A DNA stretch of 64,000 nt from Phycomyces blakesleeanus NRRL 1555(-) (taxonomy: Eukaryota; Mucoromycota; Mucoromycetes; Mucorales; Phycomycetaceae): contig NW_017265144.1 in NCBI RefSeq assembly GCF_001638985.1, positions 868,001 through 932,000 on the forward strand, written 5' to 3'. The stretch's first letter is position 1, and every line of letters begins with the position of its first letter. The notes beneath the pieces were generated by a model. That model was not told the origin of the DNA. It saw only the letters and a list, made by a program, of their open reading frames with translations, and made no database searches. Both the position numbers and the translations under genes were made by a program. Positions 12,212-24,929 of the stretch are shown here, one piece after another.

Positions 12212-15200
12212 TTATTCATTCTCTTCAAGAGCTTTTTTTATATCTTTAGAAAATTCCCTGATGTTGTCTATGGCAGCATCTGCATTGTCCCGTTCTTCAT
12301 CTTTGATCACCATATTATCGAGTGTCCTCAGACTTTTACAGTATTTGATTAGAGATGCTCGATAGCCATCCCGCCGCACACGCCAATGTACTGGTAACTT
12401 TTCTCGGAATTCATCGTCTCTGCTTCCCCAGGTTGTGTCGTATTCGGGTGCAAGGTATTGTATTAGTTTTGGCTGTGACTTGAGTTTAGTTGTTGCGGTT
12501 ACTGCAGGATAAAACTTTTGAGAAATTGGATTCTCTCTATAAGAATCCATACACACAAAATACAAAGCAAACCATATGAATTAAAACGTTATTATCATTA
12601 TGTGTTTGTTTATTTATTTGTTTATTTGAAACTTACCTGAGATCAAGGTAATACAGATGATGAAAAACAGAAATATCATCCACTGTATCTCCTAGGTTGG
12701 AAATTCGATTGTCGAGCAAAACCAATTTTCGTAAATAACGCAATTCTCTCAACGGCCTAATGTTTGTGAGGAAGTTGCTGGAAAGGTAAACCACAGCAAG
12801 ATTGGGCATCTGTCGTGCAAAGGTATTCGGTAATTCTTCAAGTTGGGCCGAACACAGTTCAAGGTATTCCAAAGTAAAGAAATCCGCCATATCAGTAAGC
12901 CGTCTCATAGGATTTCCGGACAGGTACACTTTTCGACAACCCCTCAAGTGATAAAGATTAAGATCACTACAAAAGGGTATAGTTTTACGTTTTTCAATTG
13001 TTTTAGAAGAAATATCTTTGTATGTACAGTATTTGTGCTTACACTACATTCCCGCCTTGGTTTCTTACAGAGAAACTGTGAAGACGAGGAATACAAGATA
13101 ATCCAACGATTCGCTTGATTTGATTGGTGTCAAGGTAAAGGGTCCGTAGATCGGGAAATAAAGAACCGTTGAATGACTTTAGGCGATTGAAGCTTAATCG
13201 CAAAATCTTGAGTCGATCCATAGGCGTTTCTATAAACACACTTTCGATGTCATTATGGTCTAGAAGAAGAAAGGAGAAAACACTATTAGTTTCATAGAGT
13301 CCTAAACAGACATACACGCTTATACACAACACACACATATATATATGCGTGTGTGCGTGTTTGTATTTTGTATAATTTACCCAGGTTGAGTAATCTTAGG
13401 CTAGGTAGCCCTTCGATTGAATCAAGACTCTCGATTCGATTATAAGAAAGATCAAGAGACTCTAGTTCAATGCTAAAAAAAAACATTTTAACGTGCATAT
13501 TCTTTTCTCCCATTTATATATAGGTATATTAAATAGTTAAAAAATAAAAAAAAAAAATTAAAGAAGTGTATACTTACAGATCAGTTTCTCCAAAACGTAA
13601 ACGCTTAATTACATTGCTCCTCAAATTGAGTGAAGTGAGACTCCTGATGTGTTGGAAGGGCTTGCAAGAGTATATCTTGTTATTTTCGGCATGAAGTACT
13701 CTTAAATGTGGGCATGGACCAAAGCCTGTCAAATAACATGTTTTCATTATTAATATTATTTAAAAAGAAGTAGGCAATTATAATACTTGCCCTCAAAAGA
13801 ACTGATTGCATTGTCACACAAATCGAGCTGATGTAGATTAGGGAGTAACTGAAATCCGTCAATATCAGTAAGCCTAAATATCAAACACATACATACATAC
13901 ATACATACATTTTATATATATTTTAGTTTATTTTATTATATTATTTTTAAGAGGAAAAAAAACGTATAAATAGAGATTTATTTATTAGTATTTGTAACAC
14001 ACGAAATTTACCTGTTAGCTTGTGCCTTGATGGTCTGCAAGGAGCTCGGTAAGCCTGATATGGTGTAAATTGAATTGTGAGATCTGTGAGAGATAACAGT
14101 AACGAAGAAGTAAATAAAAGAAAAAAGATATAAGCATGGTTTAAGCAAGTATAAAATAACCTTTACATATACACATGTATATGCATATTTTAAAGTATCT
14201 AAATTGATTTACATGTTGATGTATTCAAGATGAGGGAGAATATCCGAAAGATCCATGATCGAAACAAGTCCTTGATGGCTTAGATCGAGACTGACTATAC
14301 TAGACCAGTTCTCAACAGGCGCCATACTCGAAAGAAGATTTGCGAGGGAAAGAAATGCATCATGGGCATCCAGATGGCTAGTGAAATGAAATATATCTTC
14401 GACGTCTTTATGAGGCAACTGTGATTCCGATGAATGATAGATCTGTTCCGGCAGATCATTTTTGTTATTGTTATTGCTACTGTTATTATTAATATAGCTA
14501 TTATAGTTATTGGGTGGTTCAGGATCATGATTCTGATTATGTTTATAATTATAATTAGGCTTATCATCTTGATCTTGATCATGATCATATGCTGTCTGTG
14601 TTCCTTGATCAGCAGAAAATCCTTTTGTTGACCTATTTACCCAGTCTTTAAAGACTTCATCGTTAGGTTTTGTTGGAATGTGGGCCTGTTGAGTCTCTTT
14701 CTGTGGCGTGTTTGTCGGCGGCCACTGAGGTTCACTGTCATGTCTATTTTTTCCTTTGGATTGGTATCCTTTTGGCAGACTGAAGTAGTCCATATTTTTC
14801 TGTGGCTGTATTCCTCCTCCTCCTCCTGTCAAAAAACGATTTTCAGGTGGAGCAGGTACTGGGGCAGACATGAATGGAATCGACGGCCCGGGATTTGCTT
14901 TCCAGTCGATATTTCGGTCAGCAATATAATGAGGAGGAATAGAGTTGGACGTATTGGTATTAATGGTATTCATGTCTGGACGTGCAGAGCGTCGAGGATA
15001 TCGGTTGGTTGGGCGTGTGTAGTGAAGTGGAGTAGGAGTGTTATTGTTGCTGCTATTGTTGTTACTGCTGCTATTGTTGTTGTTAATGTTGCTGTTATTG
15101 TTGTTGTTATGGTTGTTGTGAGTCGTTGCACTGGTACTCATTCGTGGGTTATTGATATTAAGCATTTTTTCTGCAGGTCGGAATAGGCTGTTATTGCGAG

Positions 15201-15681
15201 GTGAGAGAGCCATGGAGGGAGTTGACAAAGAGGGTTGAAGATAAACCGGTAAATGAGCTTTATAACCACTCTTAGGTAATAATAGTAATTTATCATTGTT
15301 CTGGAGGCTGGTCTGGTGAACACTTCCTTTGTTGTCCATATCCTGTATTATTACAGCTGGATTAATGGCTTCACTTGGCATTAATGCGGCTCCACCAATG
15401 GCCAATTGATCAATTGTCAATTGGTGGTGCGGCTCAGTGTTGCCAAGATGGTCGTCAAACCATTGCTCATGGTCTGCAGCTGTGAATCTTTCAAAGTTTA
15501 ACTGCTGAGGTTTATTATTAGGTTGAGGGTTGTTGTGATTCCCATCTGTAATGAACAATGTAGTCGAGGCCATGTGTTTTGGGACAGTCGAGACGAGGCT
15601 GGTATGGCCCTTTCTTTGGTGTGACCGTGTAGATAACCCAAAAGGGAAACAATGTCCTCCCTTGTCGCCGATCAATGTCAA
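12212..15681 (-). CDS. Leucine-rich-repeat protein, possibly Nud1/Cdc11-like
   Basis: Eight exons give 911 aa: 15681-14213, 14083-14012, 13873-13791, 13725-13578, 13472-13381, 13259-13043, 12966-12637 and 12536-12212. The first ~460 residues are disordered, with Asn runs and His/Pro/Gln. Then come about a dozen SDS22-type repeats (such as LESLDLSYNRIESLDSIEGL), followed by a cap with YRASLIKYCKSLRTLDNMVI and an acidic C-terminal helix. A long disordered head plus C-terminal repeats and this cap is the layout of the fungal spindle-pole scaffolds Nud1/Cdc11 (septation/mitotic-exit network), but other SDS22-like proteins fit too. Intron 3 (13726-13790) needs a GC donor. An alternative start at 15573 (MASTTLF) would shorten it by 36 residues. 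The stop is only about 190 bp from the M18 start. Confidence 0.85.
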
Positions 15682-15869
15682 TGAGGTTTATTGCCCTTAT
15701 ATATATATATACTTTGTTTTTGTTTGTGTTTTGTGTACTGTATAGTGTACTGTATATTGTGTATTGTGTATTGTGTAGTGTGTATTGTGTAGTGTGTGTG
15801 TGTGTGTGGAGGGGAAAAATGGAGAGGAGAAAGTATGATATGAAAGTCTTATATATATGTGTATATATT

Positions 15870-18024
15870 TTAATTGAATGGACTGAATGTGTAGCTTGTG
15901 AGGCCAATGTTGCCCTGTGCATCACGTACTATGACACCTTTGATGACGCCAATGGATTGGTGTGGTTCTGGCATAGAAAGACTACACAAAAACAGAGAAA
16001 AAAAACACAAATTAAAAAAAAAATAAGGTGTGAACAATTACCAATCGATGTGGAATGCTCCTTACCGTGGGGCTTCACTGGGCCCTGCCATGAAATCCCT
16101 AAATTATATAATTGAGTACAGATGTTATTAAAATTTTGTAAATATTTAGACAAGTACGCGTGTCATATATGTAACATACGTTGGAAGAGGAAGAGCCATG
16201 TGGCGACCTGGATCTCTACTGGAGAAGCTTAGGGTAATGGGTGCAGGGTACCAGGGTTGTGGTGCTGCCTGTTGTGCTTGGGGTGGGGGAGGTGGATAAG
16301 GTGCTGGATAAGCTGGTCCATATACAGCCATAGACGGATCTGGTGGATAATATTGTGCGTTTGGATCATAAATGGCTAGTGTAGATAGTACAACGATTAA
16401 AAAAAAACACACACACACGCACACACGTTCTATTGTTTCTATTTGGCCTTATATATATATATAATTATATATTTTAGCTTACGTGCAGGGGCAGCTGCTG
16501 CATAGGGGTCAGCTGTAGGTGGGTAGCCATATGTAGAAGGATCTACTGCAACTGGGATGGGTGGTTTTGGAGTAGGCTCATATACGACCGGACCTGGCTT
16601 CATCGGACCGCCAATACCGACGCCAGGCCCAACACCACCAGGTCCACCAAAGGGCCGACTGTCGCGAGGGTTTGGAAATCTAGAGTCCTTTGGATCCGGA
16701 CGAGGGATTCTTCGGTGGTCATCAAACGGTGGTCGTGGTGGATAAGGGTCTCGTCTTCCGCGATAGTCTTCATAGCCATGTGGTGGTAGTGGCGGTAATG
16801 GTGGGCGACGTTCAAACTCACGGCGGTCATCTTCTTCATACCGTCTACGATAGTACTCTTCACGGTCTCGGCGATCCCGATAGTCCCGAGGTCCTCCTCT
16901 ACTATACCCTGGAACATCGCGCGGCCGGAACTGATGTACGGGGTAAGGAGGGTTCCGAGTGCCTACATGGTATCCACCGCCACCACGGCCGCGTTTCTCG
17001 AACCTGGGCTGAGTTCTCTCCACAGGTCGTGGCCTACTAACGATCAGTGGCTCAAGAGCCTTAAACAGCTCCTCAAGATCTACAGCCCAAATGTATTAGT
17101 GCCTAATTTCAAATTATTATGCACTCGCCCACTATTCGCTCACTACATGTACTACATGTATACGCACGCGCATACGCACACGCACACGCACACATACGCG
17201 CACACATATACGCATACACACTCTCACACATACGCACACACACACACCTTTGCGTCCCTCTTCCTCTCCCTCGTTGTTGTGTTCATAACGCAGTTCTGTC
17301 AATGCATCCTCAAAACTGCGACTAACGGCTTCATGTTCGTCGAATCGCATTCTGATAATCTAGATGATATGCCGTGGGATCCCACCCAGGTAAGACTCCC
17401 AATTTTTTTTTGCTTTTCTTTTCTTTCTTTATGACTTTGTCCATAATGTCGACCCATACCCATGAATAATATATGCACAGTGATAACAAAAAAGAAAAAG
17501 AAAAAGGATAATGTCTATATAGTTATATATATATATTTACCTCGCTTTCTGGGCTGACATCAGTCAAGGCTTCCTTGTCTGTCTCTCTCAACTCATGCAT
17601 GATTTTCTCCTTGGCCTCACCCAGAACCTTGGCGTCTGAGTACTGTCTTAATTCTGTCCACACTTTGCGCCTATCTTTTGCAAGCCCGGCGAGGCTTTCA
17701 GCAGAGCGATGCACAAGGTCTGACAGGATGAACTAAGAAAGCTCTGATGTTTAAATATATTTTCTGATTGAAACGAGTAATTCTTACATTCCGGGCTGCC
17801 TCTTGAACAAGTAAATGGAGGGCATTTGTAGATCGCCTGGGTTTGGTTCTGACATTGGGTACAACCAATGGTAGCTGGTTAGCAAAGTGCGAGTATTGGT
17901 CTTGGTCAGTAGCTGATGAGCGACGAGAGAGTTGGTCTTTCTCCTCCCCTCCCTCTTCATCGACACGCAATGGTTCCTCGACAGGGTTTACTTGAGGTAC
18001 GGGCTGCTGCTCTGAGGATGCCAT
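15870..18024 (-). CDS. Unrecognised disordered RG-, RD- and P-rich protein
   Basis: Seven exons give 492 aa: 18024-17788, 17732-17541, 17359-17248, 17079-16483, 16375-16180, 16098-16066 (33-bp microexon) and 15981-15870; every junction keeps phase. I do not recognise the family. Visible parts: an acidic Ser-rich N terminus; a charged helical region (about residues 70-195, with VHRSAESLAGLAKDRRKVW and RFDEHEAVSRSFEDALTELR); an RGG-like patch (KRGRGGGGYH); a long Arg/Asp/Glu/Tyr-rich stretch; then Pro/Tyr/Ala-rich DNA-coded repeats and a short beta-like C terminus (IGVIKGVIVRDAQGNIG). This composition is typical of RNA-binding or condensate-forming proteins, which is only an inference. It is divergent from TRM112, 219 bp away. 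Confidence 0.8.
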
Positions 18025-18243
18025 GACAACTTGTCAGAAAAGGAGAGGGAAAAAAGACTGCTTTATGGAATAGGTTAAGTGCATCCAAAAGGTTGCGGGT
18101 GGCTTGTGTTCAAGGCAAAAAAAATCCACCTCCCTCCTCCTCCCTCCTCTACCCCCACTCCTGTCATTTTTTTTTAACTTTTTCTTTTTAAAGCATAGTT
18201 AATTCATTTATACTTTTTTCTTCATTGTTCTACATTCGATAAC
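18025..18243. promoter_or_regulatory. Bidirectional promoter region
   Basis: A 219-bp gap separates the divergent starts of the disordered-protein gene (minus) and TRM112 (plus). It carries a pyrimidine-rich CCTCC cluster near 18129-18160 followed by a T run. No clear TATA box is seen. Co-regulation is inferred from the spacing only. Confidence 0.45.
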
Positions 18244-18809
18244 ATGAGACTCATTACACACAACTTGCTCCAGTGCCACGTAAAGAACTGCAACAGCAAC
18301 AACTTTCCTCTCAAAATTGAGGATGCTCAGGTTGAATTGATCGAGGCTGACTATAATCCCGAGTTTCTCGTAAACATGCTTCCCAAGATTGACTGGCCTG
18401 TGCTTGTCAACACAGCCAAGCAGGTAAAGAACTAAACGAAACCGAATTGTATTTTTTAAAATGTTGCATTTAGGTCTAACTTGCATATATTTTTTTTTTG
18501 TTTATTGCATTTTTTTATTATTTTTATATTGCTTTAAAGCTCGGTCTTCCTGAGATTCCTGCTCAAGTTCCCGAAGATGCTGAGAACAACGAGGCTTTCT
18601 TGCAAGGTCTTCACAGCGTATTGCTCGAGGTAATTATATTCACATTTTTTTGGTGAAGGATGGTTTTTTTTTCTATCATATATATATATTAATATCTGAT
18701 TCAATAGACCCACATCCAACAAGGAAGAATGATTTGCCCTGGCTGTGGACACGTCTTTAACATCAAGGAAGGCATTCCCAACATGCTTTTGGCTGAACAC
18801 GAAATCTAA
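18244..18809 (+). CDS. TRM112: Trm112, methyltransferase activator subunit
   Basis: Three exons give 123 aa: 18244-18423, 18540-18629 and 18708-18809. Trm112 is a small zinc-binding partner that stabilises and activates several methyltransferases (Trm9 and Trm11 for tRNA, Mtq2 for eRF1, Bud23 for 18S rRNA in yeast). The start MRLITHNLLQCHVKNC is the typical family N terminus, with LQCHVKNC part of the zinc site. The second zinc half is ICPGCGHVF. The end GIPNMLLAEHEI matches the conserved GIPNML tail. Length is normal. It would act in cytosol and nucleus on the translation machinery. Confidence 0.96.
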
Positions 18810-20260
18810 GAAAAACTTATTATATTTCATCTACCTCTAATTCATCTCACAATCTCTTCCTCCCTCCATTTATATATTTTGTTCTCGCCATGTCTTTATT
18901 ATAAATAATAGACTATTCCTTTCTCTCTCTCTTTATCTTTGTTTCTATTTGTACAAATTAATACGAGATTATTACCAAAGACATATTGTGGTGAAATTAT
19001 ACTAGCATTTGGAAAAAGAAACATTTTTTTTCTAAAAATAATAATAATAGATTAATTAATACCCAGGCTTGTTCCAAAAGAAGGAAGTAATTGTGTAAAA
19101 AATTCATTGCACTATAGAATGAGCCAAGTGGTTGCATGCCTCTTATGCTGTAAGGCATTACTACTACTATTATTATTTTCGTGGGAGTTATAGAATTTTG
19201 AAAGCGTGGGATATGGATATATATTTTAGACACAAAGAGATGTAGCCAGATACATCAAGTTTTTCCGGTGTTTTTTTTTCTTCTTCTTCTTCGTCTTCTT
19301 TGGCTGTCTTGTTTTTCAAAAAAATTAAGTTCATGTGTATCGGCGGCTCTATAGTACGCATTGATAATACTACTTGAGATATAGGTATAGTGATAAAATA
19401 TTTTTAAAAAAAAACATAACGAACAAGAAGAGAGAAAGACCAAGATTGTATTATTATTTTCTTTCTATTCTTCTTTAGTTGACTGGTCAATGCACAAATC
19501 CGATCATAAAACAAAAGTCCCTGGTAAATATAACTCAGATCGAACTTGGTAGTCTACCATTTATCATGGGCAATTGTTGACTTTCTAGCAGCTTAAACTA
19601 CAAGTTTATACCAGCCCTTCAAACTAAATGCGATTGTGTACATGCTTATCTATTGAAGGATAAGTAGTGATATCATCGCAGCTTGCTGGTTGAATTTTAT
19701 TAAGTTTTTTTCTGTTGAGTTGAATTGAAAAGGTATCCGATTCTAAACACATTTTTTTTTTTAGTTTTTTATTTTTGATCCCCCTTTCTACATGATTGGT
19801 ACACACCGAAATCTATACAAGAAGTGTTCATTACGATTGCTCTTGGTTTGTGTAGAATTTTGTTTCTAGTGATTATTCTCGGTCTAAATTTTTCGATGCT
19901 TATCTAGGACACTTCTTGGGGAGCTTATAAGTTAGAAAAAATCTCACTAATATTCCCAATGTTTTCTTTTACTAGCCTTGGATTAACCTTTAGATTACAT
20001 AAACGTGGTTATGTTATTTCATAGAGTGATACAATTTACCCCACGCGTGAATAAGGGCGTAATTTATTTACCCTAGGTAATACCTTGACCAATCAATATT
20101 TATGCATCAGCTTATTGTAGTATCAGCAGTCACAGGCACCTGAAAGTTTTGAGTCAGCATTTTCAGTTTTTAAAAAAAAAAGAAAAAAGAAAGAGATAAG
20201 TTAACTGGCCCATCTCTGTAGCGGGATGGCCGGCTCGTTTTCCTTCTTTCTACTTTTATC
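18810..20260. other. Intergenic between TRM112 and the peroxisomal carrier
   Basis: No coding segment is supported over 1.45 kb. The left part is the TRM112 3' flank (T-rich, AATAAA-like words near 18898-18910). The right part is the carrier promoter; a CCAAT box (20089-20093) lies about 170 bp before the start. A short upstream ATG sits at 20226. Confidence 0.5.
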
Positions 20261-21407
20261 ATGGCTGCTATCTCCAAGGAAACCCTCCCACCTTTTGGCC
20301 ATGCTATTTCCGGAGCCACTGGTGCTATGTTTGCACTCGCACTTGTTTACCCTCTAGACATGTATGTATCTATATACGTTTTCTTTTTTCTTTCCATCCC
20401 TTTTTTTATTATTATTTTAAAGAAAATATGAAAATTTCATAACAGCGTCACTCAAACTTAATCCAAAGTATCAAGACCCGGATTCAAGTCCAGGCCAAGC
20501 ACGACAATCTTGATGATAGTGAGCAGGAACACTACAAATCCGCCATGGACGGTATCCTTCAGATCGTTAAGAAAGAGGGTATCTTTGGACTATATGCTGG
20601 ACTTGGCGGCTCCTTGATCGGCACTGCCACCACAAACTTTACCTACTTTTACTTTTATTCCCTCCTACGTGATATCTACAACAAGCGCCGAACTGGAACT
20701 GCCGCCCCTTCTACAGCCTTTGAGCTCTTGTTGGGTGCTGCTGCCGGTGCCCTCACGACTCTCGTAACAACCCCGGTGTCTGTGATCACAACCCGCCAAC
20801 AGACCTTGCCCTCGAGCGAGCGTCAGGGCATGATCGACACTTGCAAGAGCATCCTGGCCGAAGAAGGAATTGCTGGACTCTGGAGGGGTATCCAGCCCTC
20901 GCTCATTCTTTGCGTCAACCCTGCTATTACCTATGGCAGTTTCGAAAAGATCAAGGAAATTGTGCTCAATGCTCTCAAGACATCTCTTACCCCTGCCCTC
21001 GCTTTCTGGGTCGGTGCTATGAGCAAAACCCTGGCCACCGTCATTACCTACCCTTATATCATGGCCAAGGTTCGTCTTCAGTGGAAGCCTTCCAAAGAAA
21101 TGGAAGACCGTGTTGTGGCCTACAAGGGATCTTTGGATGTTCTCAACCGTGTACTCAAGACAGAAGGATTCTTTGGGTGGTACAAGGTAAGGTTTTTATT
21201 TTTATTTTTGGTTTTGGTTTTATTTTTCAAACTCATGGGAGGGGGAGAGTTTAGGTTTCTCACTTACTAACTATCATCATCATTATTGCTGTTGTTATAT
21301 TAGGGTATGAGCACCCAGATCACAAAGGCTGTCCTTTCACAAGCTCTTCTCTTTATGATGAAAGATATCTTTACAAACTACACTGTTCTGCTCTACGCAA
21401 TTATTAG
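20261..21407 (+). CDS. ANT1: Peroxisomal adenine nucleotide carrier (Ant1/PMP47-like)
   Basis: Three exons (20261-20361, 20469-21186, 21303-21407) give 307 aa as sequenced. It is a mitochondrial-carrier-family protein with three repeats of paired membrane helices. Signature motifs are YPLD-IIKTR in repeat 1, TTPVSVITTRQQ in repeat 2 and TYPYIMAKVRLQWK in repeat 3; the last and the FWVGAMSKTLATV helix match the peroxisomal PMP47/SLC25A17 group, which exchanges ATP for AMP across the peroxisome membrane for fatty-acid activation. At 21360-21363 an AAAA run shifts the frame after FMMK, so translation stops at 21405. With three As the frame would run to the TAA at 21430 and give a more family-like end. 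Intron 1 could also end at 20445 with a shifted donor. Confidence 0.9.
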
Positions 21408-21432
21408 ATCATCCCGAGCAAAGATTGCTTAA

Positions 21433-22974
21433 TAGACCTTTTCCATAGATAAATATATATATATATATACGCACCCACACCCACACACCAACACTCACAC
21501 TCACAATCACACTCACGTACACACATATATATACATGTATATGCTTTATACTGTCCTTTACCCTTTTTTCCCGGAAGACTATAGAGAATGTGTAAAAAGA
21601 AGAATTTTTGAAAATATGATAAAACAAAATAAACATAAGCAAAAATATTTGACTATCTTGGATGCCTTGTGGGACTTTGGCTATATATTAATTCAATAAA
21701 AAAATCATAGTTATATATGTATTTATGTATATTGGTTGGCTGAATATATATCGTGGATAAAGAAGTATAGAAATCAATGATGCCTTATGATAATTTATTA
21801 ATTAAAGAGTGGTATGTTTATATGTGGAAGATATTTCTAATCTAATGAAAGCTTTCTTTGGTTTCTGTGTGGCACTTTCTGACATTTTTTTTGCTGTGAT
21901 ACAGTTATATCCAAAAAGCTGGGGGAAATTGAGAGGGGGGTTAACTTTGTTTTCATAAATGAAGCGTAATTTTCATATAACATGTAACAAGCCTTATCAA
22001 AGAGAAATTAAGTAACTGGCTATTGATAAGTTTAACTTAACCCTTGGCGATTGTAAGGCTTTTTATTATTATCTTCAATCTGTTTAGTAATAAATCAATA
22101 AAACAAAAAATTGCAAAGGTTTGATACTTCTTGGCTTTCTTTTTCCTTATTCTTCTTCTTTTTCAAATAATCAAGAATAACATTTGTTGATTATGCAATG
22201 TACAAAGCGCATGTTTATGTAAGCCCTTAAGCCTGCGAGTTCCAAAAAAATAAGTTTTATTATTTGGATGTACATGCAGAAACGTTTTTTTTTCTGTTTG
22301 TTTTATTTTAGTTGTATTATAGTATGTAATGCTGGTTCTTTTCTTTTCTTCCTTGCAATATAAAGAAAGCATGTAGGATTTTACAACTATAATTCATTCA
22401 TTAAATCTTTAGTAAAATCATTAAGGTCTCAAAAGCCACCGAGATTTTCAATAAAGGCATTAAAATAATAAAGGAATCATCCAAAGTAACTTTATACCCA
22501 TTTCACATGTTTATTTTTTTAAGGGTTATAGCTCAGTAAAGTCGTAGCTATTAAATATTAAGATATCAAATATGGCTCGAATGACTCGAATCGTGTATAC
22601 TATTGGCTTACATATAGGAAAGATACTTGAAGAAGTGCGCTTAAAAGTTATGTATAAAGCCTTCAAACCAATAAAAAAGTGCTTTTTGACTTTCCAGCAC
22701 AAAACTAACTTTATACATATATATCTTACTTCTGGTTTGTCGATCTGTTTCATGAAAATCTCAAGACTTTCCAAATAAACTACAGTCAATGATTATGAAG
22801 ATTTTTGTGCTCTGAAATATACAAAAAAAAACCAAGAAAGAAAGTCATTGGATATAACCAAATCAAGTTTTGTAAAGATCCAACTAAAAAAAAATACGTT
22901 CAAATCCATATTTCTGGATACTACCCTTTACAGTTATCTTGTTAAACTAGAGCCACTATTCATTTATAAAGGGC

Positions 22975-23007
<33 letters not shown>

Positions 23008-24929
23008 TAGTATTTACTAATTTATGTATCAACATAAATTCTCCCAACCTTTAGGGAGGTCTTTTTTTCATGTAAATTCTAGCAGGGCAATCTTGGTGTC
23101 CTGCTCAGGACTTTTTTTTGTCAATCATGTTCCAAAATAAGAAAGTGGGGCAAAGAAAAATAAATTAAAATAAATTAAAAGAAAAAAGGCTCTTACTTGT
23201 AGACTATATTTATGAATGACTTGTCTGTGACTTATGTCTCCCTACATTCACATGCCAGTCAATGTCATGATCATCTACGGAACCTACTATCCTAAAGATG
23301 TAAATAAATAAATAAAAGTTGTGAAAACTCATTTATTTATGTAGGAAACAGGTCCAAATTTGAGAGCAGGGTGTAAATTAAGTGACATTTCTTTTGTAAA
23401 AAAGAAAAATAAAATTATCTTTATTTGTACTTCTTTACGTCAGTCTACAAAAAAAAACACCAAAAATCATTAAACTTACACATTGAAATGCATCTTTTAT
23501 GACACTTTTTAATCTTACATGTTTCTGCATCACATATAAAAAAAATCAAAGAACTTAGAGGAATTGTAAGACAATATTTCAAAACAAACGTAATAACGAA
23601 ATTGTTACGATTTACCTGAAATCGTATGAATAGAAAGACCCTCTTTATATAAAGTTTAAAGGCTTTCTTCCTTTCAAGGTCCTTTAACACTACTCAACTC
23701 AAGAGGCTCTCATTTTTATCTTCTTCTTCTGGAATTAAAGACTTGTTGTACATACTTTGTATAAACTGGATTTCTTTATTATCATTATTATTCTTTGGCA
23801 ACGGTATCCATTACATTATAATTGCTAAACTCACTGAAACCCATTGTTGCTCAGACCATGCTCAGAATAATAGTCAAGAGTGGTAATTAGGAGAATTGTT
23901 CAGTTCCAAGATATCAATGACTCTTGTTTAAACATTCAAAGGATATGTTGCCGAAACAAACCGTTGGGTATTTGCTATAACTTACAAGACAGAAAAACAC
24001 ACATAAACACATATCCATGGCTTTCTTCTTCTATCTATGCAAAAATAAGTATATAAAAAGAAACGAATATTAAATGTACAGGTTCTTTTTATGTATATAA
24101 AAAGGTGTTTTCAAACCTTGAATTAAAGAAAAAAGAACAATTAAGCACATTTCTTTACGTTCTTGGTATCTGAAATCCAAGAAGATGGCTTTTGTTTTGA
24201 TGTCACAGAACAATAGGTTAATTACACACTACACCAAAAAACCCTTTATTCTCTGTCTTTATCACCCTTACTCATCCTCACCCTTAAATAATGTGTTGAA
24301 TTGAGAGCCATCAAAGATCTTAAATTCTATTAATTTAAAGGCAAGAAGATGATCACAAACATGTAATGCTGACTGGAGATCATCACAGAATGAAATTCCT
24401 TTTATTCACAAAGGATCTTTTTTCTTTCCTTTTTCCTTCTTCGTTTTCTTGTTCTTTTTGCTCTTCTTTATATTTTACCACAAGCTTCTTAGTTATGAAG
24501 TACAAAGAAAAAAAAACCATAAACCCACAAGTTACATGAATCAATTCAAACAACAAACCTTATCCCTTTTTTTTCTCCTTGTGTAGTATTACATCAATCG
24601 TTCTTTAATAATTGTATTGATATCCTTTGAATATATCTATATTATATATCTATATATATGTATTACAACCGCCCATTTTCTTATATTCCAAATGAGGTAC
24701 AATACGTGCGTATCAACTCCGTCCAAATGGATCTCTGGTTTTTTTTCTTTTCTTTTAATTTTATTTTTGCGGTCAACTCAAAATAACTCCATTGATCCCA
24801 AAGTGCCACATTATGCGCAATATGTCTACAAGATAGACAGCTTACGCGGAGAATAAACAAAAACACACCCACACACATCTTTACTCTTTTACTCTTTTGC
24901 TCTCCTGTTCTCTCTATTTACTATTCACT
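21433..24929. other. Long intergenic region
   Basis: About 3.5 kb without a supported gene. It holds AT- and CA-type microsatellites just after the carrier (21455-21535), an (ATA)n run near 22975-23008 and many A/T runs. Overlapping frames on both strands at 22526-22789 lack any recognisable motif and look like chance or a decayed element. The right end is the promoter of the DHHC gene. Confidence 0.5.

Noticed and set aside
14295..15186. Other-frame ORFs over the LRR gene head
   Set aside because: They are frame shadows of the Asn-repeat coding region, with Ile/Val or Met/Ile-rich translations.
16439..17023. RD-rich frame as a gene of its own
   Set aside because: It is exon 4 of the seven-exon disordered-protein gene; its flanks have clean splice sites in phase.
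22526..22789. Overlapping open frames on both strands, possible transposase remnant
   Set aside because: No catalytic motif, poor composition, and each frame is the mirror of the other. Kept only as a note.
22890..22910. B-box-like word GTTCAAATCC suggesting a tRNA
   Set aside because: No A box or cloverleaf pairing is found upstream at the needed distance.
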